Origin: Uranotaenia lowii
Lineage: Eukaryota; Arthropoda; Insecta; Diptera; Culicidae
NCBI RefSeq assembly: GCF_029784155.1
Contig: NC_073692.1
Coordinates: 234,812,503-234,876,502 of the forward strand
Reading direction: 5' to 3'
Length of the DNA stretch: 64,000 nucleotides
Made by a program: the position numbers and the translations under genes. Positions 53,246 to 63,975 of the stretch are shown here, in pieces; positions within the stretch are counted from its first letter, which is position 1, and each line of letters begins with the position of its first letter. Below the pieces are notes generated by a model, which was not told the DNA's origin, made no database searches, and saw only the letters and a list, made by a program, of their open reading frames with translations.

Positions 53246-53684
53246 GATCGATCTTGGAAAAGTTTCGTCTGATGCGTACCTTTTGTAACAGTCAATAATG
53301 CTAGTGCTACGATTTGTGTCCGGAAAAAAAAATTATAACAGCAAAAACAGCATTTCGAAGTTGTGAAATTAAGATTGATTTAAGTCCAGTGTCAAAGTTT
53401 TACGTTGTCTAATAAAGTAAATAAAAAACATATTTTGTAACCTTTATTTTAACAGAAAAAAAAACTAAATTTAATATTTTGAGGGAAAAAACATTCTTCG
53501 AACGATTCAGTGTATTGAAATTTTACAGTCCTGTAATTTTCAGGCAGCCTGTAAAAAAATTCGTTCACTGAAAAATAAAGGTCATGTAACTTTTTTTCGG
53601 CCTGTAAAATTACGGTAAAAGTCCTGCTCCTTTTTGTTACAGGATATTTACTGTAATTTTACAGAAAATAATTTTTTCTGTGTA

Positions 53685-54024
53685 GAGACAACCACCTTGA
53701 TGAAAATTTCGTATAAGTTCAGAACAAAGCATACTTGTTTGTCTTTTTATTCGAAAGTTAACACTAAAAGAGACCGTTTCCAGCAAAAAAGTGAAAATTA
53801 CCCAAAAGTCACATGGGACATTCTTGCTTAGAACGGTAGTATACAGGGTAAAAACGAATGTTGAAAACCCATTTATGTTGTCAATTGAAGAGGTATCAAA
53901 AGGGAGCAGTGACATCCGTGTGAGAAAGATTCAAGATACCGAAAATTTAGATATTCACTTGAAATTTTACTCATCAATTTATTGAAACGATAGAATTTCA
54001 GGGTACATTGGGAAACCACCCCAT
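53685..54024. other. Spacer between Pack-type elements with inverted flank
   Basis: Contains catgggacattcttgcttag-type sequence (53810-53855) that is the inverted counterpart of 49877-49924. The two inverted segments bracket element 50302-53684, so the element may have inserted into an older palindromic repeat. Confidence 0.6.
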
Positions 54025-56142
54025 TACACAGAAAAAAATAATGACTATTACGTGTCATTGAAAACGATGGCCTGTAAAATAAAACGGCCGGTAACTAAAA
54101 AAACATGTAACTTTAAATGAATTTGTTTGAAAATTAAGAGAAAATCCTTTAACATTACAGCAAATGTCCTGTAACAAAAAGGAGCATGACATTTACCATA
54201 GATTTACAGGTCGTGACAAAATTACGTGTCGTAAATTTCATACATGTCCAACAATTTTCATTTGCACATTAGAAAATTCAATCCGTCTGGCACCCGTTTC
54301 AGTATCAAAAGAGAGACGTCAAAAGGGCGCGGATGTATCTGTTTTGGTACGTGTTTCGTGTTTTGGTTCTGTTTCTTTTGTTGTTCTCCGTTGTTCTGCC
54401 GTTTATGTCATGTCGGAATCGTCGAAATCGCGAATGACATAATTATGCTGCAGAAGATTCTGCAATCGGAGCTGGAGGAATCGCGGAGGGAGAAAAGGCG
54501 CTCTAAGAACTGGACGAGAAGGATACGAGACCATCCAGGATCTGCAGTGACAGTGCCGTGAGATGGAACGCATCCTGATGAGAAAACATCCGATTCTATT
54601 TTGAGTAAGTTTCGAATTTTTGAGATTTTTTAAGTTGACGTTATGACTTAAAATGTATTTTCTTTTCTTTCTAGTGGCCAGCAAGAATTCAGAAATAACA
54701 AACCAGCCGAGGATGCTTCCCAAACTCGTAAACTGCTGGAACAGCGAATCGCGCAGCTGGAAGCGGATGCCAAAGAATAAGACGCCAAGGCTTAAAGATA
54801 TACTGGCCAATGTGCAGGCTCGCTTCAATTCCGTGCAGTCCAACTACAAAAAAACGCATATTACGGATTTCGAGATGCAGGTACTTTGTCTGCAGGAGAT
54901 AAACTGCAAATTGGGCTGTGTTATTCCGGCTCCTATCAAAGCGACCAAAACCACCACCAACTTTTCGCAAACCGAAGATTTTCCTGAACACATTCCCGTT
55001 CAGGACGTGACTTGTTCAATTCCAGTGCAAACGGATAATCGTCTAACTGGAACCGGGTCGGTACAGGTACAGCAGCCTGGCAAACGAGCAAAAACAAGCT
55101 TTCACAAAGTAGCTACACGTTTCGGCAGCTGGACAGCAGCGCAACAAGGCTTGTGGACAAAAAAGTTGCCATCGGCAGTCATTCAGCTGCAAGAAACAGA
55201 ACGCTGCTTAGAGCTGCTTGGTTTCGGAGGCCCATCGGTGCCTCGTCACCTTAGTAATAGCGGTAGCATCATTATAAAAACTAACGAATCTTCCTATGGA
55301 ACTCGCTCAGTGAGACGTCAACAAAGTAAAGTTTGTTGCATTTTTCCATTTACATATTGACCAGAGTCTAATTTCAGATAGTCAGTCAGTTTCAGATTAT
55401 TTTAATTCTCCCGTGAAGTACTCATCCCGAAATTCAAGAAGACAACACCAACCGTCGCCATTTTTCCCATGGTCATCGTTGCACAAGGTATTAAGAAAAC
55501 AGTTTTTTTAAACTAATTATTTATCAAGAGTGTTTTTTAAATGATTTTGTTTTCCTCTACTTTCAGTAATAAAACAGGATACATCTTACGTGAATTGTTT
55601 GGGGCACCTCTCAGCTGATCTAAACGGCCAATCTTCGATTCTCATCCGTGCGAAAGAAGTTTTTCATCAATCAGACCACATCGCGGCTAGACCCAACGGC
55701 CAACGCAATCATCAAGTAACTGTTAATCAACAAAAGCATTGCGAACGTTCCTCTGCTGCATAACAAATTGCTTCAATTGGAAAGTGAAAAAAATGCATGT
55801 CTTGTTTGTGAAATCTAGATAAGATTTAAGTAGGCATTGTAGGAAAATTTAACAAGCGACATTTTTGCTAATAATAAAAGTTGTTCGAAAATAATTTCGT
55901 AACCTTCATTTCCTCCTATTTTTTTATTTTAAAAATAAATCACCAAATGGACGCTAAGCAATTCCATGAACTAAAATTTTACAGTACTGTAATTTTGAAC
56001 CAGCCTGTAAAATAATTGGTTCACTTAAAAATAAAGCTCGTGTGATTTTTTATTCCAACCTGTAAAATTACGGTAAATGTCCTGCTCCTTTTTGTTACAG
56101 GATATTTGCCGTAATTTTACAGTAAATAATTTTTGCTGTGTA
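54025..56142 (+). mobile_element. Pack-type DNA element 2 with an intron-containing ORF
   Basis: TA-CACAGAAAAAAATAATGAC at left and TTTTTGCTGTG-TA at right, with the family's subterminal blocks. The interior of about 1.7 kb holds what looks like a spliced gene on + (exons near 54380-54604, 54675-55325, 55378-55487, then 55567 onward). It lacks recognisable transposase motifs. Confidence 0.65.
54675..55487 (+). CDS. Unknown spliced ORF inside Pack-type element 2
   Basis: The exon at 54675-55325 is preceded by TTTCTAG and followed by a GTAAAG donor. The next exon at 55378-55487 follows ATTTCAG and is followed by GTATTA. Joining 54604 (…TTGA|GTAAGT) to 54675 creates ATG GCC, giving a start codon spanning the splice. 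The frame then stays open across the second intron (phase 1, A+AT) and stops at TAA at the start of the following exon (55567). About 254 residues, rich in Gln, Ser and Thr, with no known domain (motifs such as KDILANVQARFNSVQSNYKK and FGSWTAAQQGLW). In another frame 'RKLLEQRIAQLEADAKE' reads like a coiled coil, so the sequence may descend from a captured cellular gene that shifted frame. Confidence 0.4.
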
Positions 56143-56329
56143 CAATGAGAAAATAAAATCGAATAAAACTAATCAAAATTCTCTCAAACGCACCACCCGA
56201 TTCGAATTTTTATTGAAAATTATACAGGGGTTTTTGAATAAGGTTCGTTTTCATGATGACAGGCTCAGATTGGGATTCATTTGTTTGCAACATACGATAA
56301 CATTAAAATAAAAACCATCAAATACTCAC

Positions 56330-58015
56330 TGTGTTGATGCACATGTGGAACGCCGTCGATCTTGACGCCCGGCAGCACGACCGAGTTGCTCGCACTGGAT
56401 CGCGATATTCGCCAGGTGCCAGTGCTCTGGGTAGCCGTTGAACCAGAACTGTCATTGCGAGAACTTGAGAGATTTGAATCCTGAGACGTTTTCCGGGTGA
56501 TCAACCAGGAAGTGTGCCGCCGTCGTGGATCCAAAAGGCGCAGCGGGATACCACAATGATGTTGAGCATGTCGCCACGAATCCGACCTGGACGAGCTGAA
56601 ATTTTCACTCGACGATACGGATCCGGTTCGTTTGTGCTGCTTCTGCTGGATTTCAGCAATCTGGTAAGCGTACTGGTCTCCTCCTCGGCCATTTCGATGA
56701 CCTTCGCCCCGCTGGCCAAGATTGCATAACAATCGGCGCCAAGTTTTGGAAAATGTGCTCTGTTGTGCGAATCGCCGTCGGAGATTTTCCTGTTCCATCA
56801 GTTTGGCTGTGCAATTGCACGTTTGTCCGGGCAGTAGCGGTGGAAGTTCTCTGGACGATCGCTCCATCAGAGAATTGGTGTTGGCCGGCGTTTGCCGGTT
56901 GCTGAAGTTCGAGCTATGGCGACATCGGCCAATGCCCCGAGTTACTCGAGATTCCTCGATTGCTTTACAGATGAGGACGCAGTCTTTCTTGAACTGTTTG
57001 GTTAGGATGGCGTAAAGAAAGGGATTACAGCAGGAATTCAGGGGAAGGACGAACACGGTAAATACTTTGGCTTGTTCTAGAGATATGAGATGGAGACCAA
57101 AAATGGCAGTTAGTGAGAAAAATGCGATGGGTGACCAGCAGATAAAATCGGTAAAGACTAGAAGGGCCATCCGTTTCGCTATTCGCGAGTCGTTCGAGTT
57201 CCACGCTTGGGAACCTCTTATGGCACAGTACATCTTGAGGTAGCATCCCATTAGGATCAGAAAAGCAACTCCATTGATGAACATTAGGAAAACGACGTAG
57301 AACAGGCTGCCCGATCCGTTGTTGATCTCGAACGGCAGACACACGGCGAAGACTCGATAATCGGAAACTCCGAACAATGGCAAGATAGCCATTGTGATAG
57401 CAAATGTCCATCCGATGGTCATGATGTAACCTGCATGCCTAAGTGATAATCTTTTGTTCAAATGCATTGCGTGGGTTATAGCGTAATTCCGCTCCAGGGT
57501 GATCACTGCTAGAGTATACACCGACAGTTCCGATGACAGCACCGCCAGAAACCCAGACAATTTGCAACCTGCGCTCATTTGCCAAGGTATCGCATACATC
57601 CTGAATTCACCAAGGGTCGAAGCGTCTACGACTGCTAGAAACCCCAAATAGATGCCCATAAAAAAGTCGGCAGCAGCAAGGTTGCATACCAAAAATCTAG
57701 GAACATCCATCTTCGACCGAGAAAAGATCAGCACGAAAACGACTGTTCCATTACCGAGCATCGCCAGTAGAAATACAACCCAAACGCCACAACGAAGTGT
57801 CCACCAGTCAAACAGATCCTGGCACGGCATGAATGGACCGGGTTCCGGCAGACATTGAATTCCTCCCGGGGATGTTGTTGGCACCGGATGAGTAACTCCT
57901 CCCTCCTCTTCGAAGTATTCCTCCGGATAGGTGGGCATTCCTCCAGGATAATACTCCGGACCGTACACATGCAGCAGATCGTTGATCTGAGTTCCGAACT
58001 TCTTGCTGAGATTTT
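56330..58015 (-). CDS. LGR1: LGR-type receptor, 7-transmembrane exon (glycoprotein-hormone-receptor-like)
   Basis: One 1686-base exon (2 bases + 561 codons + 1 base) from acceptor TTCCAG (58016-58017) to donor GTGAGT (56329). Residues 1-70 are the hinge with Pro/Glu/Tyr-rich sequence and CLPEPGPFMPCQD, the Cys-containing segment that joins TM1. Residues ~75-340 hold seven helices: LGNGTVVFVLI, NLAAADFFMGIYLGF, SSELSVYTLAVITLERNYAI (the ERW-like motif is ERN here), GWTFAITMAILPLFGVS, AKRMALLVFTDFICWSPIAF and NSCCNPFLYAI (NPxxY). This matches type A LGRs (FSH/TSH receptors, insect LGR1), plasma-membrane Gs-coupled receptors for GPA2/GPB5-like hormones. A ~220-residue Ser/Arg-rich tail follows and continues in the next exon. 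Symbol is by family resemblance; LGR2 is the main alternative. Confidence 0.9.
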
Positions 58016-58879
58016 CTGGAATGGTTAAAAAGAATGAAACAGTCAATATATTTAACAAAATGATTTAAACTGGATATGAAGTTGTAGCAACGGTTTCCGA
58101 TTTTAGTGGAGGTAATGCGAGTATCTGCCAGATAATATCTGGTCATCAGCCGCAGCAATGAATAAATTCAATCGGATTCAATTCGAACTAAAAAAAAGCA
58201 AACGAGCATCGAAAAATCATACACAATCATAAGCCTACCCTACCCTACAAGTAAAAAATAGAGTATTCATAAACTTTAAGCAGATAACAACTATAAAACC
58301 GTTGAAATAAATAAGCATCTGCCAATCGTCCGTTGGTCACTGATAAAACTGACATTCATAAAAGCTAAATACGTAGGGGAAAGTGTTCCTAAATGCGCCT
58401 ACAGCCGTTTGATGATATGACTGACAAGACAACATATCTTGATGTAATATTTTGACTTTTCAAAATTTAACGTGAAGAAGGTCAAAACTAAAACTAGTGT
58501 TTTTTGTATCTTATTCAAATAAACTTAAAAAGTTAAACAAATTCTTCAAGAGGTTCGAAACGAACTAAGGGCTAATCCACTTCCAATGAATGTTTGCGCT
58601 ACTCCAATTTTCAATCCAGCAAATGGTTCTTACAGAGCCTCGGCAGCTTTATCTTCTGCCCAATCAAGCGACGCGTGGCGAACTCAGCAGTGAAGGTTAA
58701 CATCAGAGCTGCTTGGATTTCAAAGCTAATCAATTAACACCGTTTGCGACTCCATTTCAAACGGTCAGTGATCGCACCGAATCCGTGATGACCGAATTTG
58801 CATTGAAGCTACGAAGAGGATGCTTATGGATTTTTGCCAGTGAACGCTTTCACAGAACAAAAACTTGCTGTGATCGAAT

Positions 58880-59335
58880 CGAAAATAGCTTCCGGGTAAT
58901 CACAGATGTGTTCCCTCGTAAACGTTAACGGCAGAGTTCTTGACCTCATTTTTATAAACAGGCTCGACCAAGCTGAACTCGTGCACCTACCAAAAGCAAT
59001 TTCAAACACTGACCGTCATCATTATCCATCAATTTTATCCCTTGGGTAGCATGAGTAGCCCTCTCAGACAAAATTTAGACTTCGCGCACTGCAACATCGA
59101 AAGGGTTGCTGAATTATTAGATGAGACAAACTGGCAATCAGCTTTTGAAGATCTGAATGTCGATGATGCTGTATCTGCTTCCTACGGTCAGCTTTGGAGC
59201 CTACTACGCGAGCACACGCCCCATTATAAACTTCCATGGTGCAACTCTGAATTTCGAATAAATCGCAATTTGGTCCCAAAAGTTCGCAAACGCTACTTCC
59301 GAAGCAAGACGAATAATAAAGCACACCTATAGAGA
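58880..59335 (+). pseudogene. Non-LTR retrotransposon endonuclease fragment
   Basis: The translation includes VNVNGRVLDLIFINRLDQAE and then ISNTDRHHYPSI, resembling the end of an APE endonuclease domain (…LDLIF…SDHxP). It runs through a frame change into a 96-codon ORF (MSSPLRQNLDFAHCNIERVA...NWQSAFEDLNVDDAV) corresponding to the linker before RT. No RT follows. Old, 5'- and 3'-truncated. Confidence 0.6.
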
Positions 59336-59479
59336 CTAGAGGACGAATATTTGGTCCTGCGTAATTCCACCTTTGGACGATACATTCAGTTTTTGAATGA
59401 AATGGTCCTTCGAGGCGGATGTAGAAGCCGGTACCTTCCCACGGAATACCTTTGTCAAATTGAGTGAGAGTGGATCGGA

Positions 59480-60290
59480 AGCAAACAGTTTCGAATGGAG
59501 CAAAGAGAAACAATGAACGAGAAGAAAAATGGCATCAAAAGCGGCAGAGAGGAAGAACCCGAGTCAAAGGAGTACGGACAAGGTATTTGAGTTGCTGTTC
59601 CACAACTGTGGTGTGGCACAACGCAACGTGCAGCGAGTGCAAACCATCCTAAAGAGGGCAAGGCTGAACTAACCGCAGCTCAGCTGCGAGTAAACCAGCG
59701 AAGGGTGGACAGATCCAAAGCAGAATTCGTCAGGCTGCAGAGCTAGATCATCGGCCTGTCATCACCAATCGAACGAGAGCGGCAGAACGAAATCTACTTC
59801 ACCTTTTTGGTCCTTCATGAGGTAGGGTCGATAGCAATCGAGAGTTGGTTAGACAAATGCAGCCACAGTTTGACAGAAGCCAGCAACCGTTGGTCATCAT
59901 CGAAGAGACGTAAATTCTACCGAGACATGGTTAGAGAGCAATAATCCCGACCAAGCAAGCCGAGAGCCATCAGCATCGTCAAGGTCGACAGTCCAGGTCC
60001 AAGAATCAGTGAGCCAATGAGTAGCGGCGTGTTCCCAAACGCAGTGCATTCCGACGGCCGTATGTCTAGAAAGTTTCTAGTAGAAACATCTTTTCTGGCG
60101 CAGAGTATGTTCAGTCCATCAAAGCGGACTGAAGAACCGGAGAAAAAGCGAGAATCGAGAAACCCGAAAGCGCGACGCCAAGTAGCGAGAGTTATAAAAG
60201 CAGCGGTCGCGTTCCAGCGGGCGAGTTTCATTCCAACCGTCAACAGAGCAATACGTTCCGAGAGAGCCGAGAGTATCTAGTGTCTATGTG
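59480..60290 (+). pseudogene. Retroelement gag/LTR-like debris
   Basis: Frames from about 59500 give ELTAAQLRVNQRRVDRSKAE and NEIYFTFLVLHE with a Lys/Arg/Glu-rich helical character like BEL/Pao gag N termini, broken by stops. 60190-60290 contains a TATA-like 'gttataaaagcagcggtcgc' that could be an LTR promoter. Weak assignment. Confidence 0.35.
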
Positions 60291-60509
60291 GTTTATCTAT
60301 AGGTGGGGACAACCGAAAACTTTGGTATTAGTTCGTTGTATCCATACAGTTGTTTATGAACGATTGTGACGTAAAGCGACGCCATCACGAAGTCAAGTAT
60401 TAGGCGTCCAAATGTAGCCATAGAAACTTATAAGGAGGAATGTTTGGGACCCAAATAATGTTGTTTATTAAAAATCTAACATTTTCTTCTTTGTGTATGG
60501 TTATGTAGG

Positions 60510-61600
60510 GTCTATCGAAGGATATTCGAACGGAAGGTTTGTACTTTCCTTATGCTGGAAGATGCACAGAAAAGGCTTGCGAACGGAAAATTGAAACTTT
60601 CAGTAACCAAGAGTCTCGGAATCACAGAAGGCGCACTTCAAAAGAGACTGAAGCAGGTAAATCTCTCTTATGTTTACCAGGTAAATCATAGTTTTTTATG
60701 TTTTTTCTCTTGTTGCAGGGCTATGGTACTCACCAACTTGGAAGGTTCCGAACTGTTATTATAAGAGAACAGGAGAAAGAACTATCCCGGCATTAGCAAA
60801 CCCTTGATGACTCCGTCTATGGTTTATCACTGGTAGAATTAAGAAGAGCTGTTTTTCAGTACGCTGCGTTAAACAAAATTCAACATGGATTTACCAAGGA
60901 TTTGAAGTTAGGAAAGGACTGGATGATTTCCTTCATGCAGAGACACAATTTGAGAATGGATTAATATTTTTTTTGATAACTTGCGAGAAATAGCTTTCAA
61001 CTATGGATTTCTACCTTATCGAATCAACAACATTGATGAGACCGGTATGTTTACGGTACCCAATAATGTTCCGAAGGTCGTCTCTGAATCCAGAAAAAGG
61101 AAGTCGGTAAAAATAAAGTTATTCCAGTTTTGATCGTCAAACAAGTCGTTCTCTCCTTTCCACTCCGAAAGTGCTCCCTGTCTAACAGAATTTGGCTGGT
61201 CAAAATGAGCCACTGTTTTTAATTTTTAAAAGAAAACGACGTAAACCAGAGCTATTGGAAGGAGCACCAGCAGAAACAAAAATGTTCATTTCTGAGATTG
61301 GGTTCATACATTCTGATCTTTTTCTTCAATATCTTCATGACTTCCAGAAGAAGGAGAAGTAGGCTGTGCCAGAGAAGAGCAGACACAAATTTTTGATAGC
61401 ATAATTTTCAATTTTTATAATAATGGAATATTTTCGATTTTTTTTTTAATTGTGTCCAAAAGGAGTTGAAAAATATACAAACAAGATCACAAAAGGTAAG
61501 GTCTTCTATGAAGCTGCGTTGGAGCTTAACAGGATTGGAGCTGTTCCGAATGCATTCTCAGGAGCACGTGAATGGTCAGGCTAAGGAAGAAAAACCTACG
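60510..61600 (+). pseudogene. pogo-like transposase remnant
   Basis: An HTH_psq-type unit (LEDAQKRLANGKLKLSVTKS, LGITEGALQKRLKQ) is interrupted by a ~60-base apparent intron (gtaaatctct...ttgcag). A CENP-B-like second HTH follows (SLVELRRAVFQYAALNKIQH, KDLKLGKDWMISFMQRHNLR), then INNIDETGMFTVPNNVPKVV, the first DDE block of pogo transposases (DETG). Later scraps (MFISEIGFIHSDLFLQYLHD) match the following helix. Several stops; no terminal repeats located. Confidence 0.65.
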
Positions 61601-62645
61601 CAACAATCGGATAAGTACCGTTAATATTTCTCTGTAATTTAAAATGGAAGCTGGATGGTCAGTGTTAATGCCACCAGCATCAATCAAATGAATGCGTTTG
61701 TGTTGGAAGAAAAAGGTTTTCCAATAATCGAATTGATTTTTGGAGTTTAAAAAATACAGCCTAGATTTTAACGTCAAAATATGTTCTAATTCTGTTGATG
61801 AAGCTATCTTCCATTTTTCTTTTCAGCGTATTATCTGTTACAACCAACTATGTGATAAAAACCTGCGAGAGATACAGGATAGATGCATCCGTAAAACCAT
61901 CCTACGGGATTACTTCATCTCAGGTTACAAGACGTGCTACTATAAATTCTCTAATGTTCGAATCACCAAACTCTTTCAAAAACAAGATCTACGAATATCT
62001 CTTTAGATTCTTCCAACGCTCACAACCAGGAAACAGAGCTAAGTGAGAAACTAAAGCCTCTTCTGCTTTCCCTTCAGATCGTCTTGCAGTCTTTAGAGAC
62101 AGTATTAGCAGCAAGTTGCTCAACATCGGCAGCGACTATACCATCCGAACAGACAGAATCTGTTTTATTTTCAGAAATCAGACCTCTACCGAAATGAAAA
62201 GAACCACAGCAACGACGGAAAAGAGGCCAACGATCTCAGCCCAGGGAGATTTGACGTCACAATAGAAAACGGATTTGAGGATCGAAGGGATTAAGTTTTA
62301 TCCGTCATTTTCCCCTACCTAGTTTAAGAAAAACGTTGATGACCTTTATATCTAAGCATTTTTCTCAATTTCAAAACCGCTTCTTTTTTCAACAATAGAT
62401 TCACACAGTGCTTATTCAGACTAATTTACACAATAAGAGGTACTTCATTATTCCACTATTATAAGCTGCTTAGGATTTAAGATGGTTTTTAAACTTTCGG
62501 CTTAGGATAACATACGATTCGGCGTACGATAGGGGGCTTTTGACAATGACCTTCGGAAAACATTTCATAAATCCTCCAAATGCCAGAGAATTGCATTGAT
62601 TTTTCATTCACATTTTTGAATATCAAATTGAAAATCTATACTTAC

Positions 62646-62944
62646 GAAGCTGCGGCCAGATGTCGTTGTAGCTGTTGTTCCACAGGCTCATATCGAACTC
62701 GTTGTCGGTAGGAAATAGAACTTCTTCCTTGATTGGATGCTGCTTTTGGATCCGCGGGGCACTGGCCATCAGCGGCAGGAACGCACAGCAATGATAGGCA
62801 TAAGCTAGGGCCAGCGTCTGAATCCGCGGAAAAGATTCCGGCGGGGGAAATTCCCGCAAGTTGGGATTGTTGAACGTCTTCAGATGCAGCAACCGGCCGA
62901 GACCAACCGAGGGCAGCTGGGGAAAGACATTATTCCCGAGGTTT
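62646..62944 (-). CDS. LGR1: LGR-type receptor, last LRR and hinge exon
   Basis: 299 bases, from acceptor CTACTAG to donor CTTC|GTAAGT. Encodes the final leucine-rich repeat (NLGNNVFPQLPSVGLGRLLH, LKTFNNPNLREFPPPESFPR) and then the hinge with LAYAYHCCAFLP. The HCCAF motif is diagnostic of glycoprotein-hormone-receptor-type LGRs, closing the LRR solenoid by disulphides. The exon ends with one base of a codon (C), completed by AA of the 7TM exon (Gln), so the reading frames agree. Confidence 0.9.
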
Positions 62945-63065
62945 CTAGTAGGATAGGGCAGAAAAAAGTGGTAAAGTACTCACATAACTCAAGTGAAATG
63001 TGATTTTTTCTGTGATAAATGGCTGAACGGTTCTAGCCACCGGATTTGCTTCATTGGATACTTAC

Positions 63066-63137
63066 AGATCTTCCAACCTGAGCAGCGGCCTGAAGGCGTC
63101 CGGGTGGATGAAGTATATGTGATTCGATTCCAAATCA
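63066..63137 (-). CDS. LGR1: LGR-type receptor, single-LRR exon
   Basis: A 72-base exon encoding one 24-residue repeat, DLESNHIYFIHPDAFRPLLR followed by LEDL. Acceptor GAGCAG, donor CT|GTAAGT. One repeat per exon with phase-2 junctions is the classic LGR gene layout. Confidence 0.88.
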
Positions 63138-63462
63138 CTGCTCTCCCGTTCGATTCGGACCAGAGTGGGTTGGGAGAAAAGAAATGGAAAAGCGAAAAGA
63201 AATTCAATTTAATCTTTGTGTTCCCGATTCTTGACGCGATGTCCTCGAAGGGCAAAGAAGTTGCATTAACTGCTGAATTCTGATGGCGAGTGCGCTGGAG
63301 ACACTCGCTTCTTTTGATTTATTTCGCTCTCCCGCACTCGCGTTGCCCATTGCAAATTAAATTGAAACCAGCTGCGGTCAACACAGCTAGAGATGCTGCT
63401 TTCTTCTTACAACAAGCAACAAATCTGTTAGATTAAAGTAATCCTATCGACACAATACTCAC

Positions 63463-63606
63463 AGCACTTGCAATCGCGGAAGCCCAATGAAGGCGTCGTG
63501 GGGAATCGATTCTATTTCGTTGCCGGAGAGCAGCAAATCGTGCAACTGGCCAAGACTAGCAAATGGGGCTCCATGGAGCGAACTTATACTATTGCCGGCT
63601 ATATCT
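63463..63606 (-). CDS. LGR1: LGR-type receptor, two-LRR exon
   Basis: 144 bases encoding two repeats: DIAGNSISSLHGAPFASLGQ and LHDLLLSGNEIESIPHDAFI, then GLPRLQVL. Acceptor CGACAG, donor CT|GTGAGT. The extracellular hormone-binding solenoid. Confidence 0.88.
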
Positions 63607-63697
63607 CTGTCGCGGGGATGAAAGATTAAGAACAAGAAAAATATGATTACTTCCCGGGGTACGGGTTACGGTCACTTCGTCAGATCTCGTTACTTAC

Positions 63698-63763
63698 AAT
63701 ACTCGCAAATCACGACAGTTTGTCACATTCGGAATGCTCTTGAGTCGGTTTAGTTTTAAATCT
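63698..63763 (-). CDS. LGR1: LGR-type receptor, single-LRR exon
   Basis: A 66-base exon encoding a 22-residue repeat, DLKLNRLKSIPNVTNCRDLR followed by VL. Acceptor TTTCAG, donor TT|GTAAGT. The NVT is a potential N-glycosylation site. Confidence 0.88.
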
Positions 63764-63833
63764 CTGAAAAAGTTAGATGTAAAGGCAGATATTCTTGCAT
63801 AAAGGCTGAGAAGTTTTGATTGAAATATACTCA

Positions 63834-63975
63834 CAGACTTCTTAACCGTGGTGAAGTTTTACACATATGATCAGGTAGTTTGGTTAGGTTCGCTCTGTCA
63901 ACCCGCAGCACTTCGAGGGCAGAACATCCATCGAGGGGAGGTAGTTCCTGGAGTCCACGAACATCGGATAAAATT
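63834..63975 (-). CDS. LGR1: LGR-type receptor, two-LRR exon
   Basis: Encodes ILSDVRGLQELPPLDGCSAL and EVLRVDRANLTKLPDHMCKT, then SPRLRSL. Acceptor TTTGCAG, donor CT|GTGAGT. Contains NLT, a potential N-glycosylation site. Further upstream LRR exons and the signal peptide lie beyond base 64000. Boundaries could be off by one base. Confidence 0.85.

Larger units (their letters stand above)
50302..53684. mobile_element. Pack-type DNA element 1 carrying host gene fragments
   Basis: Left TA-CACAGAAAAAAATAATGAC with subterminal 'aaatgtcctgtaacaaaaaggagcatgac', right 'gtcctgctcctttttgttacaggatattta...ATTTTTTCTGTG-TA'. These are the ends of the 277-bp MITE at 8698-8974, but with 3.4 kb between them. 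Enclosed are a degenerate NDUFS2 coding segment (52900-53245), another coding-like segment on - (50955-51400), and a short GT-AG style exon near 50773-50862 that ends in GTACGT. No transposase was recognised, so it is non-autonomous cargo-bearing DNA. Confidence 0.65.
39367..56329 (-). other. Last intron of the LGR gene (~17 kb), packed with transposons
   Basis: Begins (minus strand) with GTGAGT at 56329 and ends with CAG at 39367. Holds the Helitron-like, pogo-like, MITE, DD37E mariner/SINE and two Pack-type elements listed separately. No host exon was recognised inside it, but a small alternative exon could be missed. Confidence 0.6.
58016..62645 (-). other. LGR intron between hinge exon and 7TM exon
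   Basis: 4.6 kb; donor GTAAG at 62645, acceptor CAG at 58016. Contains LINE, BEL-like and pogo debris listed separately. 58150-58560 and 61600-62600 have no recognisable content. Confidence 0.8.

Noticed and set aside
56277..56329. C-terminal residues SEYLMVFILMLSYVANK of the receptor
   Set aside because: They lie beyond a GTGAGT donor and are AT-rich intronic read-through; a phase-matching downstream exon exists. They could occur only in a retained-intron isoform.
59480..60290. A complete second BEL/Pao element in the LGR intron
   Set aside because: Only a weak gag-like stretch and a TATA-like motif are seen; no LTR pair, protease or RT.
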